Assembly: GCA_015231705.1 (NCBI GenBank) | Contig: JADGBC010000009.1 | Coordinates: 1-44,849, forward strand | From: Desulfamplus sp. | Lineage (GTDB): Bacteria; Desulfobacterota; Desulfobacteria; Desulfobacterales; Desulfobacteraceae | Length of the DNA: 44,849 bases | Direction: 5' to 3' | Program-made: the position numbers and the translations under genes | Shown: piece after piece, positions 23,051-31,179 of the stretch | Numbering within the stretch: position 1 is the stretch's first letter | Layout of the letters: each line of letters begins with the position of its first letter | The notes under the pieces: generated by a model | Seen by the model: the letters and a program-made list of their open reading frames with translations, nothing else | Database searches by the model: none | Told to the model about the DNA's origin: nothing

Positions 23051-24577
23051 TCAGGAATCATGTGGCCATACGTCATCTACAATAGTCATAAAGACATCAA
23101 CAACCTCTGGATCAAATTGGGTGCCTGAACATCCTTGTATAATAGAGATAACCTTAGCTTTCTCCATTTTTTTTCGATAAGCACGGTCAGATGACATGGC
23201 ATCAAAAGCATCACCCACAGAAAGTATTCTGGCAAGTTTTGGAATTTCATCTCCTTTCAATCCATCAGGGTAACCTCTGCCATCAAAAAATTCATGATGA
23301 TGCCTTATAATCTCCTGCTCTCTGTCCCACAAACCGAGCTTACCGACAATATCGGCACCAATAGCCGGATGCTCTTTTATCTTTTCAAACTCTTCATCTG
23401 TAAGTCGGCCTGGTTTCAAAAGAATGTCATCTCTAATACCAATTTTGCCGATATCATGAAGCTGGCCTGCAAAACTTAAAATATCCAGCTCTTCTTCAGA
23501 ACACCCCATTGCCTTACCAACAACATAAGCAACTTCAGAGACACGGGTTGAGTGTTTCCGAGTATAGGAGTCTCTTGCTTCAAGGGCAGCAACAAAGGCA
23601 TAGAGTGTAGAAAAAAGATTATCATAAATATTTTCATATAAGGCAATGTTTTCAATGGCTGAAGCAGCTTTCCGTGCAATAAAGCTCATGTAATAGATAT
23701 CTTTCTCAGTAAACCTATTTATCTTATCTATATTGGCTTTATCTACAATGCATGCCGTAACAACACCAAATGGTTTTTCCCTGATTTTGACAGGCACAAC
23801 CATAAAGGATTGTATATGCTCTGCAAGACCAACAGCACCGCAATTTTTTGAAATCAGACATGGTTTGTCATCTGCAATGACATCCAGAAAAAAGTCCCGA
23901 AGCTCTAATGAAAGCTCCTCTGCGATATTATCATGGTAATTGGTACTGGCGATAGGAACAAAGGACATTTCCTGCTCTGAATTGATATAGAAATTAACCT
24001 TATCTGCTTTGACAACCTCCATACCAATTTTAACAACTTTGTTGAAGATGCCATATGTTGAGTCAGAAAAAGAAAAATCTTCCATGATCCGGTTTAAAAC
24101 ATTTAGTTCATCCACACGGGCAAGCAATTCATCATTAAGGGATTTCAGGCGTGCCTTGCGCTCAATCTCCTCGCGAAGAATAAGATTTTCAACGAACAGC
24201 CCCCTTTCCCGCATGATACGCCGGAGGCTTAACTCCATCTGTTCAAGGTTTACAGGTTTAACAAGATAATCCACAACGCCATTTTTTAAAGTGCGTATGG
24301 TGTTTTCCAAAGAGGGATATCCTGTCATAACGATAACAGGAAGAGTATTGTCGAGGCTCCTTATGTGCTCTGCCAGCTCAAGGCCGTCCATTTCCGGCAT
24401 ATTAATATCTGTGAAGCAGCACCCTATTTTTACAGATTCGATTATCTTAATGGCTTCAATCCCATTACTGGCAGTATAGACTTCATACCCTCTGCGTTCA
24501 AAATACTCTTGTGTAATCTCAAGAATACCTTCTTCGTCATCTACTACCAAAATAGTATTTTTACTGTTGTCCGTCAT
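23051..24577 (-). CDS. Response regulator with GAF and HD-GYP domains (cyclic-di-GMP phosphodiesterase)
   Basis: The 508-residue protein has a receiver (1-120; D13/D14, D57, K108), a helical linker (120-165), a GAF-like sensor domain (about 165-315) and an HD-GYP domain (about 325-500). The catalytic HD is at 374-375 (LHDIGKIG), HHH at 426-428 and GYP at 435-437 (DGRGYPDGL), so it should hydrolyse cyclic-di-GMP. ATG at 24577 has GGAAAGTGAGG upstream. It is the first gene of the minus-strand regulatory group and shares a 500-bp intergenic region with the divergent Lrp gene. No cognate kinase is visible. Confidence 0.92.
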   Translation of the reverse strand: MTDNSKNTILVVDDEEGILEITQEYFERRGYEVYTASNGIEAIKIIESVKIGCCFTDINMPEMDGLELAEHIRSLDNTLPVIVMTGYPSLENTIRTLKNGVVDYLVKPVNLEQMELSLRRIMRERGLFVENLILREEIERKARLKSLNDELLARVDELNVLNRIMEDFSFSDSTYGIFNKVVKIGMEVVKADKVNFYINSEQEMSFVPIASTNYHDNIAEELSLELRDFFLDVIADDKPCLISKNCGAVGLAEHIQSFMVVPVKIREKPFGVVTACIVDKANIDKINRFTEKDIYYMSFIARKAASAIENIALYENIYDNLFSTLYAFVAALEARDSYTRKHSTRVSEVAYVVGKAMGCSEEELDILSFAGQLHDIGKIGIRDDILLKPGRLTDEEFEKIKEHPAIGADIVGKLGLWDREQEIIRHHHEFFDGRGYPDGLKGDEIPKLARILSVGDAFDAMSSDRAYRKKMEKAKVISIIQGCSGTQFDPEVVDVFMTIVDDVWPHDS

Positions 24578-24614
24578 GCCTCACTTTCCAAAGTCTAAAA
24601 ACAACGCCAGATAA

Positions 24615-24631
24615 CAATGTCTCAGACATTG
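24615..24631. promoter_or_regulatory. Perfect 17-bp palindrome upstream of the HD-GYP gene
   Basis: CAATGTCT-C-AGACATTG lies 38-54 nt before the HD-GYP start. It has operator-like symmetry and no U-run, so a regulator site is more likely than a terminator. The rest of 24632-24895 is AT-rich with nothing else I can name. Confidence 0.45.
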
Positions 24632-24895
24632 CTATAGATATCTTCCACCATCATGCAATAATAACACAAAGCAATAATTATCCTCCCAAAAGCTTCGAAT
24701 TGCAAGAGTAACGCCCAGAACTATAATATAATGATATCTTATAAAGGTCTATCATTATACCAAACCTTTTCTTTTTTCAATGGAAAATAAATTAAAACCC
24801 TACTTTCCGAACTGTGATTTTAACACTTACCCTATCAATATTTCACAAGTGCAAACCAAACATGAATAAAAACCACACAAAAACACCTTATAAAG

Positions 24896-24938
24896 AATTA
24901 TATTCTTGACATTATATATAAATAAAAATTATATTCTT
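24896..24938 (+). promoter_or_regulatory. Promoter with paired Lrp-like sites before lrp
   Basis: TTGACA (24906-24911) and TATATT (24930-24935) are 18 bp apart. The 12-bp word AATTATATTCTT occurs at 24896-24907 and 24927-24938, 31 bp apart, about three helical turns. The first is centred in the palindrome AAGAAT-TAT-ATTCTT. Placement over the -35 and -10 suggests Lrp autoregulation. Confidence 0.6.
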
Positions 24939-25084
24939 TAAAAATTGTTTTTTTACGATAAATAGTCGTATATATTTACTGATCACTCTGTGCCTTGAAA
25001 AGAGATCCAGAAACGATCAGAACAAAGCTGACAACTCCTCTTTATAACCGGATAGAGCATGGCGGCTACATATGGAGAAAAAAT

Positions 25085-25546
25085 ATGGATGATACTGATT
25101 TTAAAATTTTAAAAATACTACAGGAAAAGGCGAGAATACCGAATGTAGAAGTTGCACGTGCTATTGGCATGGCTCCATCAGCTGTACTTGAAAGAATCAA
25201 GAAACTTGAGTCCAGAGGAATTATATCAGGCTATGAAGTGAGGTTAAACCCTGAATGCTTTAACCAATCCATGATTGCATTCATCCAGATAAAACTAATA
25301 TCATCTGGGCAGACACAGCTCATGGCTGAAGCTTTGTGCAAATATGAGGAGATCCAGGAGATTCACTATATCTCGGGAGAAGATTGCCTTTTGGCCAAAG
25401 TGCGTGTCAGCAATGGTACCGAACTTCAAAAAATTATCAGTGAAAAAATAGATTCTATTCAAGGAGTTCACTCCACTAAAAGTTTTATTGCACTTTCAAC
25501 ATACAAAGAGAGTGCAAAATTTCCGTTATCTGAGGCATTTCAGTAA
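25085..25546 (+). CDS. Lrp/AsnC-family transcriptional regulator
   Basis: The 153 residues hold an N-terminal helix-turn-helix (FKILKILQEKARIPNVEVAR, then MAPSAVLERIKKLESRGII) and a RAM ligand-binding domain (MIAFIQIKLISSGQ, IHYISGEDCLLAKVRV), both canonical for Lrp. ATG at 25085 is chosen because TGGAG lies 8 nt upstream and the protein then begins MDDTDFKIL as in the family; a start 90 nt earlier adds 30 unrelated residues. It is followed by a LysA-like decarboxylase, a possible target. I see no sign that it is a siroheme decarboxylase (AhbA/B) despite the shared fold. Confidence 0.88.
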   Translation: MDDTDFKILKILQEKARIPNVEVARAIGMAPSAVLERIKKLESRGIISGYEVRLNPECFNQSMIAFIQIKLISSGQTQLMAEALCKYEEIQEIHYISGEDCLLAKVRVSNGTELQKIISEKIDSIQGVHSTKSFIALSTYKESAKFPLSEAFQ

Positions 25547-25574
25547 ACTTTCATGACCTACGCTATTCTGCCCC

Positions 25575-25606
25575 CCAAGCATGAAAATCATGATCTATTT
25601 TCACGG
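25575..25606 (-). repeat. B element copy 4 (partial)
   Basis: Only the first hairpin half of B is present (CCGTGAAAATAGATCATG, then ATTTTCATGC on the minus strand). It lies in the lrp-lysA gap. Confidence 0.55.
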
Positions 25607-25645
25607 CAAACAAAAATATAAAAACACCAAAAGGAGATAAAAAGT

Positions 25646-26902
25646 ATGCCAATGTCAATCGAATTCAAAACAAGATTATCACCAGTACTTAAAAAAGCGG
25701 TAAAACATTTTGGAACCCCCTTTCACATTTATGATGAAACAGGCATCATTGAAACATCCGAACATCTTAAAAAAGCATTTTCAGGCAGAAATGGATTCAG
25801 GGAGTTCTTTGCAGTCAAAGCACTTCCTAATCCGTCTGTAATGAAAATAATGAAGGATCAGGGTTTTGGTTTTGACTGTAGCTCTTCACCTGAAATCATG
25901 CTTGCCAGAAACATAGGCAGCAGAGGCGAAGATATTATGTTCACATCAAACAACACAAGTATGGAACAGTTTGAGACTGCAAATGCCGATGAGGGTTCAA
26001 TCCTGAATTTAGACGATGTCTCATTAATCGCCAAAGTCCCAGTTATGCCGGAGCTTATCTGCTTCAGGTATAATCCAGGCCCACGAAGAAGAGGAAACAA
26101 AATAATTGGGAATCCCGTAGAGTCAAAATATGGTGTAAGCCACGAAAAGATCACCGATGCATACAAAGAGGTTATCAAAAGGGGGGCAAAAAGATTTGGC
26201 ATGCATACAATGCTGGCCTCCAATGAACTAAATTACGAGTATATGGTTGAAACGACACAGATGCTCCTATCCATGGTAGAACAGGTCTCTTATGCTCTGG
26301 ATATTAAATTTGAGTTCATCAATATTGGTGGCGGACTTGGCATTCCATACAGACCTGATCAAAAAAAGATGAACATTGATGCCCTTGGAAGTGAAACAAC
26401 GGCACTGCTTGATCAGTTTGAACAGAAAAATGGATGGTCTCCCAAACTCTTTATGGAGAGCGGCAGATACATGACAGGCCCCCACGGAGTCCTGGTTACA
26501 ACTATAATTAACCACAAAGATATCTATCGCAAATATGTAGGCGTGGATGCATCGATGTCTTCTCTTATGCGTCCAGGTATGTATGAAGCTTATCACCATA
26601 TACATATTCACGAAAAAGAAGACCTGACACAACATGAAACTGTTGACGTGGTGGGGTCTTTGTGCGAAAATATTGACAAATTTGCCGTACAGCGAACCCT
26701 ACCTGTAACATCTGAAGGAGATATTCTAGTAATCCATGATACCGGTGCCCACGGACATGCAATGGGATTCAACTATAACGCCAACCTTCGCCCCAAAGAG
26801 CTTCTCTTGAGAACCGATGGAAGTATTGAGTTGATCCGAAGGGAAGAGACCGTAAATGATTACTTTGCAACACTCAATTTTGAAAAAAATATTTTATGTT
26901 AA
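25646..26902 (+). CDS. lysA: Diaminopimelate-decarboxylase-family PLP enzyme
   Basis: Fold-type III PLP decarboxylase, most likely making L-lysine from meso-diaminopimelate. Lys58 in EFFAVKALPNP is the PLP lysine; IGGGLGIPY binds the phosphate; GSLCENIDKFA holds the active-site Cys of the partner subunit; HDTGAHGHAMGFNYN is the C-terminal motif, with His in place of the usual Tyr after GA. Length 418 is normal. AAGGAGAT lies upstream of the ATG. Ornithine or carboxynorspermidine decarboxylase cannot be excluded from sequence alone. The last dozen codons (FATLNFEKNILC) recur in degenerate form downstream as FVTLNLEKDFF, beyond a B element. Confidence 0.82.
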   Translation: MPMSIEFKTRLSPVLKKAVKHFGTPFHIYDETGIIETSEHLKKAFSGRNGFREFFAVKALPNPSVMKIMKDQGFGFDCSSSPEIMLARNIGSRGEDIMFTSNNTSMEQFETANADEGSILNLDDVSLIAKVPVMPELICFRYNPGPRRRGNKIIGNPVESKYGVSHEKITDAYKEVIKRGAKRFGMHTMLASNELNYEYMVETTQMLLSMVEQVSYALDIKFEFINIGGGLGIPYRPDQKKMNIDALGSETTALLDQFEQKNGWSPKLFMESGRYMTGPHGVLVTTIINHKDIYRKYVGVDASMSSLMRPGMYEAYHHIHIHEKEDLTQHETVDVVGSLCENIDKFAVQRTLPVTSEGDILVIHDTGAHGHAMGFNYNANLRPKELLLRTDGSIELIRREETVNDYFATLNFEKNILC

Positions 26903-27060
26903 AATCATTTGTGTAACATGAAATCCGGTAAACAATTTTTTAAACCAAACCTTCATGGTCGTTGTCTGGCCACCATGAACCATGAAAATCAGAATGCATT
27001 TTCACGGCAAAAAAATATTTTTGTGACGCTCAATCTTGAAAAGGACTTTTTTACGTTAAC
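26864..27060. repeat. Duplicated lysA tail flanking B element copy 2
   Basis: 26864-26902 and about 27020-27059 align with one gap at roughly three quarters identity (TTTG--AC-CTCAAT-TTGAAAA...GTTAA). The second copy would code for FVTLNLEKDFF, the first codes for FATLNFEKNIL. Between them lies B copy 2. Confidence 0.72.
26951..27007 (-). mobile_element. B element copy 2 (57 bp)
   Basis: On the minus strand it matches the B unit nested in A at 49 of 57 positions, with the same length and both hairpins. It lies between the two copies of the lysA tail. Confidence 0.8.
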
Positions 27061-27084
27061 ACTTAAATTTTAAGGGAAAGAATC

Positions 27085-27435
27085 ATGATCAAAATATGTT
27101 CCATCACTTGCCCCCAGGAAGCGGCTGACACTGTCGCACAATGTTATGCATCAATTCCTGCACAAGAAGGGGGGAAAATTAGACTTTTAGATACCTATAT
27201 TTTTACAGAAGGTGTTACCCAAGGTGATAAAGAGTATAAAGCTTTTTCTATATTTGAGTACGACGATGCTGATGAAGTTATTGTCCAGAAATATCTGGAA
27301 AGCAGATTTTCAGCTTTTTCAAAGATACCAGGGGTTACATACAAAATAGAGGACTGGGGAAGGGTTGACGATGCTCTCAAATTGCTTGCAGATGGAAACT
27401 TTGATGCCAATTTGATTTTCAGCACCAGTTTGTAA
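27085..27435 (+). CDS. Hypothetical protein (116 aa)
   Basis: I do not recognise the family. The product is acidic, with no signal or membrane segment, and has an alternating strand-helix pattern (KICSITCPQEAADTVAQCYA, KIRLLDTYIFTEG, YKAFSIFEYDDADEVIVQKY, then a C-terminal helix). It may be a small ferredoxin-like alpha/beta domain. AAGGGAAAG precedes the ATG. It follows lysA at 180 bp and ends before a strong bidirectional hairpin, so it probably shares the lysA transcript. Function unknown. Confidence 0.6.
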   Translation: MIKICSITCPQEAADTVAQCYASIPAQEGGKIRLLDTYIFTEGVTQGDKEYKAFSIFEYDDADEVIVQKYLESRFSAFSKIPGVTYKIEDWGRVDDALKLLADGNFDANLIFSTSL

Positions 27436-27481
27436 ATCTTATTTGCCAACCTGTTTTTTCACTTCTGTTTTTAAACTGTTC

Positions 27482-27516
27482 AGGTTTGACAGCGTTTTAA
27501 AACAACTGTCAAACCT
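27482..27516. terminator. Bidirectional hairpin between convergent genes
   Basis: AGGTTTGACAG and CTGTCAAACCT form an 11-bp perfect stem; the loop itself contains GTTTTAAAAC. It separates the plus-strand gene ending at 27435 from the minus-strand gene ending at 27554. There is no long T-run, so efficiency is uncertain. Confidence 0.65.
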
Positions 27517-27553
27517 CAAACATCTATCAAGTTACATCAAAGCATAAATATCA

Positions 27554-29779
27554 TTATACTTGTCCTGATGAGCTTAATGCAAAAATAACCATTTTCTGCA
27601 TCATGCGCTCCTGAACAGTTTTGGGACTATCAAGATCCATTCTTTTAATATAAGGCATTAATTTTTCAGGTACCCCACCAAGACTCTTGCTTATAAGCCC
27701 CTGCATTATGGCAAACTTGTTCTGAGCCGCAAGTTCCTTAAAGCCTCTCAAGGCCTTTCCAAGAATAATTTCCTCTTTAGTTAAAGCTGTGCCAAATGGG
27801 AATGCCGCAAAGAATCCCTGCATCCTGTAAGGCCCAAGCCTTGTCTCCAGAACCTCTGGCAGGTTATCTCTGAACTGTTGTGGAATCTGCCACTCTGCAT
27901 CTATTTTTCCTGCTTTTTTTGCCTTGGCAAGCAACTCCTCCTGAAACCTGGAATCTGCTATACAGATAAGACGTTTCATAACTTCACTATCTGGCCTGCC
28001 TCTAACGTCGGCAATACCGTACTCTGTAACCACTATATCCCTCAAGTGTCTTGGGATAGTGGTATGGCCATACTGCCAAACTATATTTGACACTGCTTTT
28101 GAGCCTTCGCCCCTGTAGCTTCTTATCATGGTAATTGCACGACCATCTTTGAGCTCGTGTGCCATTGAGACAAAATTATACTGCCCACCAGGTCCGCTTA
28201 TAATCCTGTTATCGTCAAGACAATCCGCTACAACAGCTCCGGTCAAGGTGGCCATGAGACCTGCATTGATAAATCGGCCATGTTTTCGTTGGAGCCTTTT
28301 AATCTCCTCGTTCCCATAAAGATGGTTGACATAATCAACGCTTCGCATATCAATAAGTTTGAGGCGTTCTTCATCCATATTACGAAGATCCTCATAAAAT
28401 TGATGAGGACCTATGAAGAAACTTGAATAAAGTGCAATTCCATTTTTAAGTTTTGTTCCAAGACATGAGGCCACAACTGCTTCAAAATTTTCATTGTTTG
28501 ACATATCAAGTGAATAAGATTTACCGTCCAGAGTGACACTACCGTTTTCATAAACAAGTTCCGACTTGAAAATACCGAACTTCTGAAAAAAGTCAAACTC
28601 ACTCTTTTTTATTCTGGTATGAACCAGTTTTTTTCTCACAATCTCTATAAATATCTCTTTAACCTGGCTCTCATTGAAGTCATTATCGTTTATTACTGAC
28701 TGCAATCTGACATCTTCATAGACCTTTCTCTTGATTATGTCCGCCTTGAACAGCTCAATCAAGCTGTCAACAAGCATTTCGGAAGAGCCAAGAAGCCCTT
28801 TGTCAAATGCTTCTGTACCTCCGACAGAGTCGATCAACTCCTGAAACTTTGTATAAATGCCAGAGCTGTTGAGAAAATCCTTATATATCTTGTTATGTTT
28901 ATGGCGCATCTCAATACCGGCAACAATGGCATCTCCAAGCGACCCGATACCAACCTGAATGGTACCGTCATCTTTCACAAGAGTGCTGGCGTGCATGCCA
29001 ATCATCCAGTCAACAGAATTAACAGGTTCCTTTGGTGCTCCAAAGAGCTTGAAATGATAATCAGGGCTATCAATTACCATATCGTAGAAATCAGGTTTTA
29101 CCACAGCATCTCCATACATAAAGGGCATGTCTTTATGCACTTGAGCAATTATGGCAACCTTTTTACCCTTTGCCCGTTCTTGTTTTAAAAATATTCCGCC
29201 ATCACGATGCGTATCTGGGTTTGAACCCATACTGAACATTATATCACCGTTTATCTCTTTTCTTGCCACAAGTTGGGCAACCACATTGCAGTCATTAATA
29301 AAAGCATCACGGATAGCATGGGTATAGTTAGAGCCAAGATAGTGTTGGGAAGCATGGGCATTGCCCATCCATCCGGCAGCTTTATTAAAAAACTCCATGA
29401 GGACAAAGTTGGGCGGGATCTGTTTCTTCCTCATATCAAGAACATAGTCCAGATCTGGAAAATCCTCCCATATACGCTCAACTAATGGTTGCATAAAGCG
29501 TCTTTCAAGTTCGCTTGACCATGTTGGTTTTTCCAAGGAGACGGCTGTAATCAAAGTAAAATGGAGGGTTTGATCGAGCTTGGTTCTCCTGTATAATGCA
29601 TTAAGAAGATGATTTGGCTTTGCAAGGGCCAAGGGAGCAGCAAGTACAATTTTTTTTCCGACCTTTGCAATGAGATCATCAACACATTTTTCGACATCAG
29701 AATAATATTCAGGCACTTTATTTTCCAACACTGTTCCGATCCCCCTTTTTAAAAAATAAGTTTTTTTGGCATGCTTCAT
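27554..29779 (-). CDS. Long acetyl-CoA hydrolase/transferase-family protein
   Basis: CoA-transferase family I relative (acetyl-CoA hydrolase, 4-hydroxybutyrate or butyrate CoA-transferase group). The C-terminal domain is clear: SGPGGQYNFVSMAHELKDGR, AITMIRSYRGEGSKAVSNIV, and VVTEYGIADVRGRPDSEVMK, the last a family hallmark. The N-terminal CoA-transferase part is present (IQVGIGSLGDAIVAGIEMRH). At about 740 aa it is much longer than the usual 430-500; the excess is an extended N-terminus and an inserted helical stretch at about 330-430. Substrate cannot be told. ATG at 29779 is chosen; a TTG 54 nt upstream reads through an inverted repeat. Neither has a clear ribosome site. The next gene upstream is an enoyl-CoA hydratase, pointing to acyl-CoA metabolism. 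Confidence 0.82.
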   Translation of the reverse strand: MKHAKKTYFLKRGIGTVLENKVPEYYSDVEKCVDDLIAKVGKKIVLAAPLALAKPNHLLNALYRRTKLDQTLHFTLITAVSLEKPTWSSELERRFMQPLVERIWEDFPDLDYVLDMRKKQIPPNFVLMEFFNKAAGWMGNAHASQHYLGSNYTHAIRDAFINDCNVVAQLVARKEINGDIMFSMGSNPDTHRDGGIFLKQERAKGKKVAIIAQVHKDMPFMYGDAVVKPDFYDMVIDSPDYHFKLFGAPKEPVNSVDWMIGMHASTLVKDDGTIQVGIGSLGDAIVAGIEMRHKHNKIYKDFLNSSGIYTKFQELIDSVGGTEAFDKGLLGSSEMLVDSLIELFKADIIKRKVYEDVRLQSVINDNDFNESQVKEIFIEIVRKKLVHTRIKKSEFDFFQKFGIFKSELVYENGSVTLDGKSYSLDMSNNENFEAVVASCLGTKLKNGIALYSSFFIGPHQFYEDLRNMDEERLKLIDMRSVDYVNHLYGNEEIKRLQRKHGRFINAGLMATLTGAVVADCLDDNRIISGPGGQYNFVSMAHELKDGRAITMIRSYRGEGSKAVSNIVWQYGHTTIPRHLRDIVVTEYGIADVRGRPDSEVMKRLICIADSRFQEELLAKAKKAGKIDAEWQIPQQFRDNLPEVLETRLGPYRMQGFFAAFPFGTALTKEEIILGKALRGFKELAAQNKFAIMQGLISKSLGGVPEKLMPYIKRMDLDSPKTVQERMMQKMVIFALSSSGQV

Positions 29780-29784
29780 TTGCC

Positions 29785-29847
29785 GGTTTACACTTTTTGA
29801 AACATTATCCCCATTTTTAGGCGAGTTTCTCAAAAAAAGTGTAAACT
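29785..29847. repeat. Imperfect inverted repeat at a gene start
   Basis: GTTTACACTTTTTGAAAC (29786-29803) pairs with GTTTCTCAAAAAAAGTGTAAAC-type sequence at 29824-29846, with a small bulge. The AAAAAGTGTAAA word also occurs twice in tandem at about 38873-38907. It lies directly upstream of the 29779 ATG. Confidence 0.6.
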
Positions 29848-29903
29848 ACTTTTGAGGTGATATGAAGGATGCCGTTTTTTTAAATAAAAGATTTTTATCG
29901 CTT

Positions 29904-30003
29904 GTTATAAACGGCACGACCGACCGGAGCGGGTATTTGCTCTCGGCCACAACGAATAATGAAAGTTATATAATCACGGCTTTTTAAAGAGACTTTCACA
30001 TAA
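29904..30003 (-). repeat. R element copy 4 (long type)
   Basis: ATAAACGGCACGACCGACCGGAG... then CTCGGCCACAACGAATAAT, GAAAGTT and GACTTTCACATAAA. It lies between the enoyl-CoA hydratase and the CoA-transferase-like gene. Confidence 0.83.
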
Positions 30004-30033
30004 AAATTTCTTCAACAGGACTAACACACACTA

Positions 30034-30756
30034 TCATCCCTCAATAAAAAGCTTTAGAGATTCTATATATTCGGTATCTTCCTGCTCCATAACGGAAATA
30101 ATACTTCTATACATTCTTTTTTTGTGTTCTCCGAATATCCCACGCTTTTTTTGAAATGTGCGGGCAAATGCCATAACATCAGAGTTGAGCTCAGATAGAT
30201 CAGTGCAGGCTTTTTCTATAATATGATGCTGTTCCAACTCCTCTGCTCCAACTCGCCTTCCGCTAAGCTTCAATTCATTGAACTTATATTCAGGAATGGC
30301 TTTGCGAACAAAGGCAATCATGCCGGGCAGGAAGGGGATATTTATATCTACCTCAGGAAAACAGAAAAATCCACGATCTTTTTTCATAAATCTGAAATCA
30401 CATGCACAGCTTAACATTGCACCATTGCCAAATGCGTGGCCATTAATTGCAGCAATAACGGGAATGGGCATGGTCAGAATTTTTTTAAACACACTGTTCA
30501 TACCATACATAAATGCTTTAATACTATCAAAATCCTTTGCATTCAGTCGTCCAAGCATCCACTCAAGGTCAACGCCCTGTGAAAAATTTTTTTCATCTGA
30601 TGAGGTCAAAATCAGGGAAGAGACTGAATCATCTGCCAGTACTTCATCAAATATATTATTCATTGTCTGGGCAAAGGTAATATTTTGACGATTTGCCCCA
30701 TTACACATAGCAACAACTGCCACAGTTTCATCTTTTTTCCATTCAATCACAGACAA
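30034..30756 (-). CDS. Enoyl-CoA hydratase/isomerase family protein
   Basis: Crotonase-fold enzyme of 240 residues. Oxyanion-hole segments are visible: FSQGVDLEWMLGRL (usually SAGxDL) and AINGHAFGNGAMLSCACDFR. Substrate specificity cannot be read; the catalytic glutamates of true hydratases are not both evident, so isomerase or another crotonase reaction is possible. The start is TTG at 30756, supported by AAGGAG 8 nt upstream; a GTG follows two codons later. It stands alone between R elements, upstream of the CoA-transferase-like gene. Confidence 0.82.
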   Translation of the reverse strand: MSVIEWKKDETVAVVAMCNGANRQNITFAQTMNNIFDEVLADDSVSSLILTSSDEKNFSQGVDLEWMLGRLNAKDFDSIKAFMYGMNSVFKKILTMPIPVIAAINGHAFGNGAMLSCACDFRFMKKDRGFFCFPEVDINIPFLPGMIAFVRKAIPEYKFNELKLSGRRVGAEELEQHHIIEKACTDLSELNSDVMAFARTFQKKRGIFGEHKKRMYRSIISVMEQEDTEYIESLKLFIEG

Positions 30757-30786
30757 GAAACGAACTCCTTATAAATTAGTTTTATT

Positions 30787-30867
30787 TTTATGTGAAAGCC
30801 TTTTGAAATAGCTGCAATAATGAGACTTTCATTCCTCGTTGTGCCCATCAGGGCATGGCCGTTATCT
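30787..30867 (+). repeat. R element copy 5 (short type)
   Basis: TATGTGAAAGCC...GAGACTTTCATTCCTCGTTG, then the short arm TGCCCATCAGGGCATGGCCG. It lies about 30-110 nt upstream of the enoyl-CoA hydratase start. The remainder of 30868-31090 is AT-rich with nothing else seen. Confidence 0.82.
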
Positions 30868-31090
30868 TGGCAACCTTCAATACCCAGATTAATTTTACGA
30901 TATTCAGACTTGAAGACTTAAGTTTATCAATAAATTTTTTGTTTCACTACTACATACCTAAATTTTAATCAAGAACGTTTCTCTCATTTTTCTCATTATT
31001 TGTATTTGATCAATACTCTAACTGGCTTTCATCAAAATATGATTGACATAATTTCTGTTTTCTGATTATCTCACAAGTTAATATTATATT

Positions 31091-31119
31091 TTGATACAGA
31101 TTCATTCCTTTAGTATAGA
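31091..31119 (+). promoter_or_regulatory. Sigma-70 promoter before the hydantoinase-like gene
   Basis: TTGATA (31091-31096), 17 bp, TATAGA (31114-31119). Transcription would start near 31127, giving a leader of about 53 nt. Confidence 0.6.
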
Positions 31120-31179
31120 GCTTTAGAAAAAGACATTTCACAGCATATTTCTTTACATTTTAATACACAGGAAAACGCC

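Noticed and set aside
25085-25546. Siroheme decarboxylase AhbA/AhbB instead of Lrp
   Set aside because: The helix-turn-helix and the GEDCLLAKVRV ligand-domain motif are those of a true Lrp regulator, and no haem-pathway genes are near.
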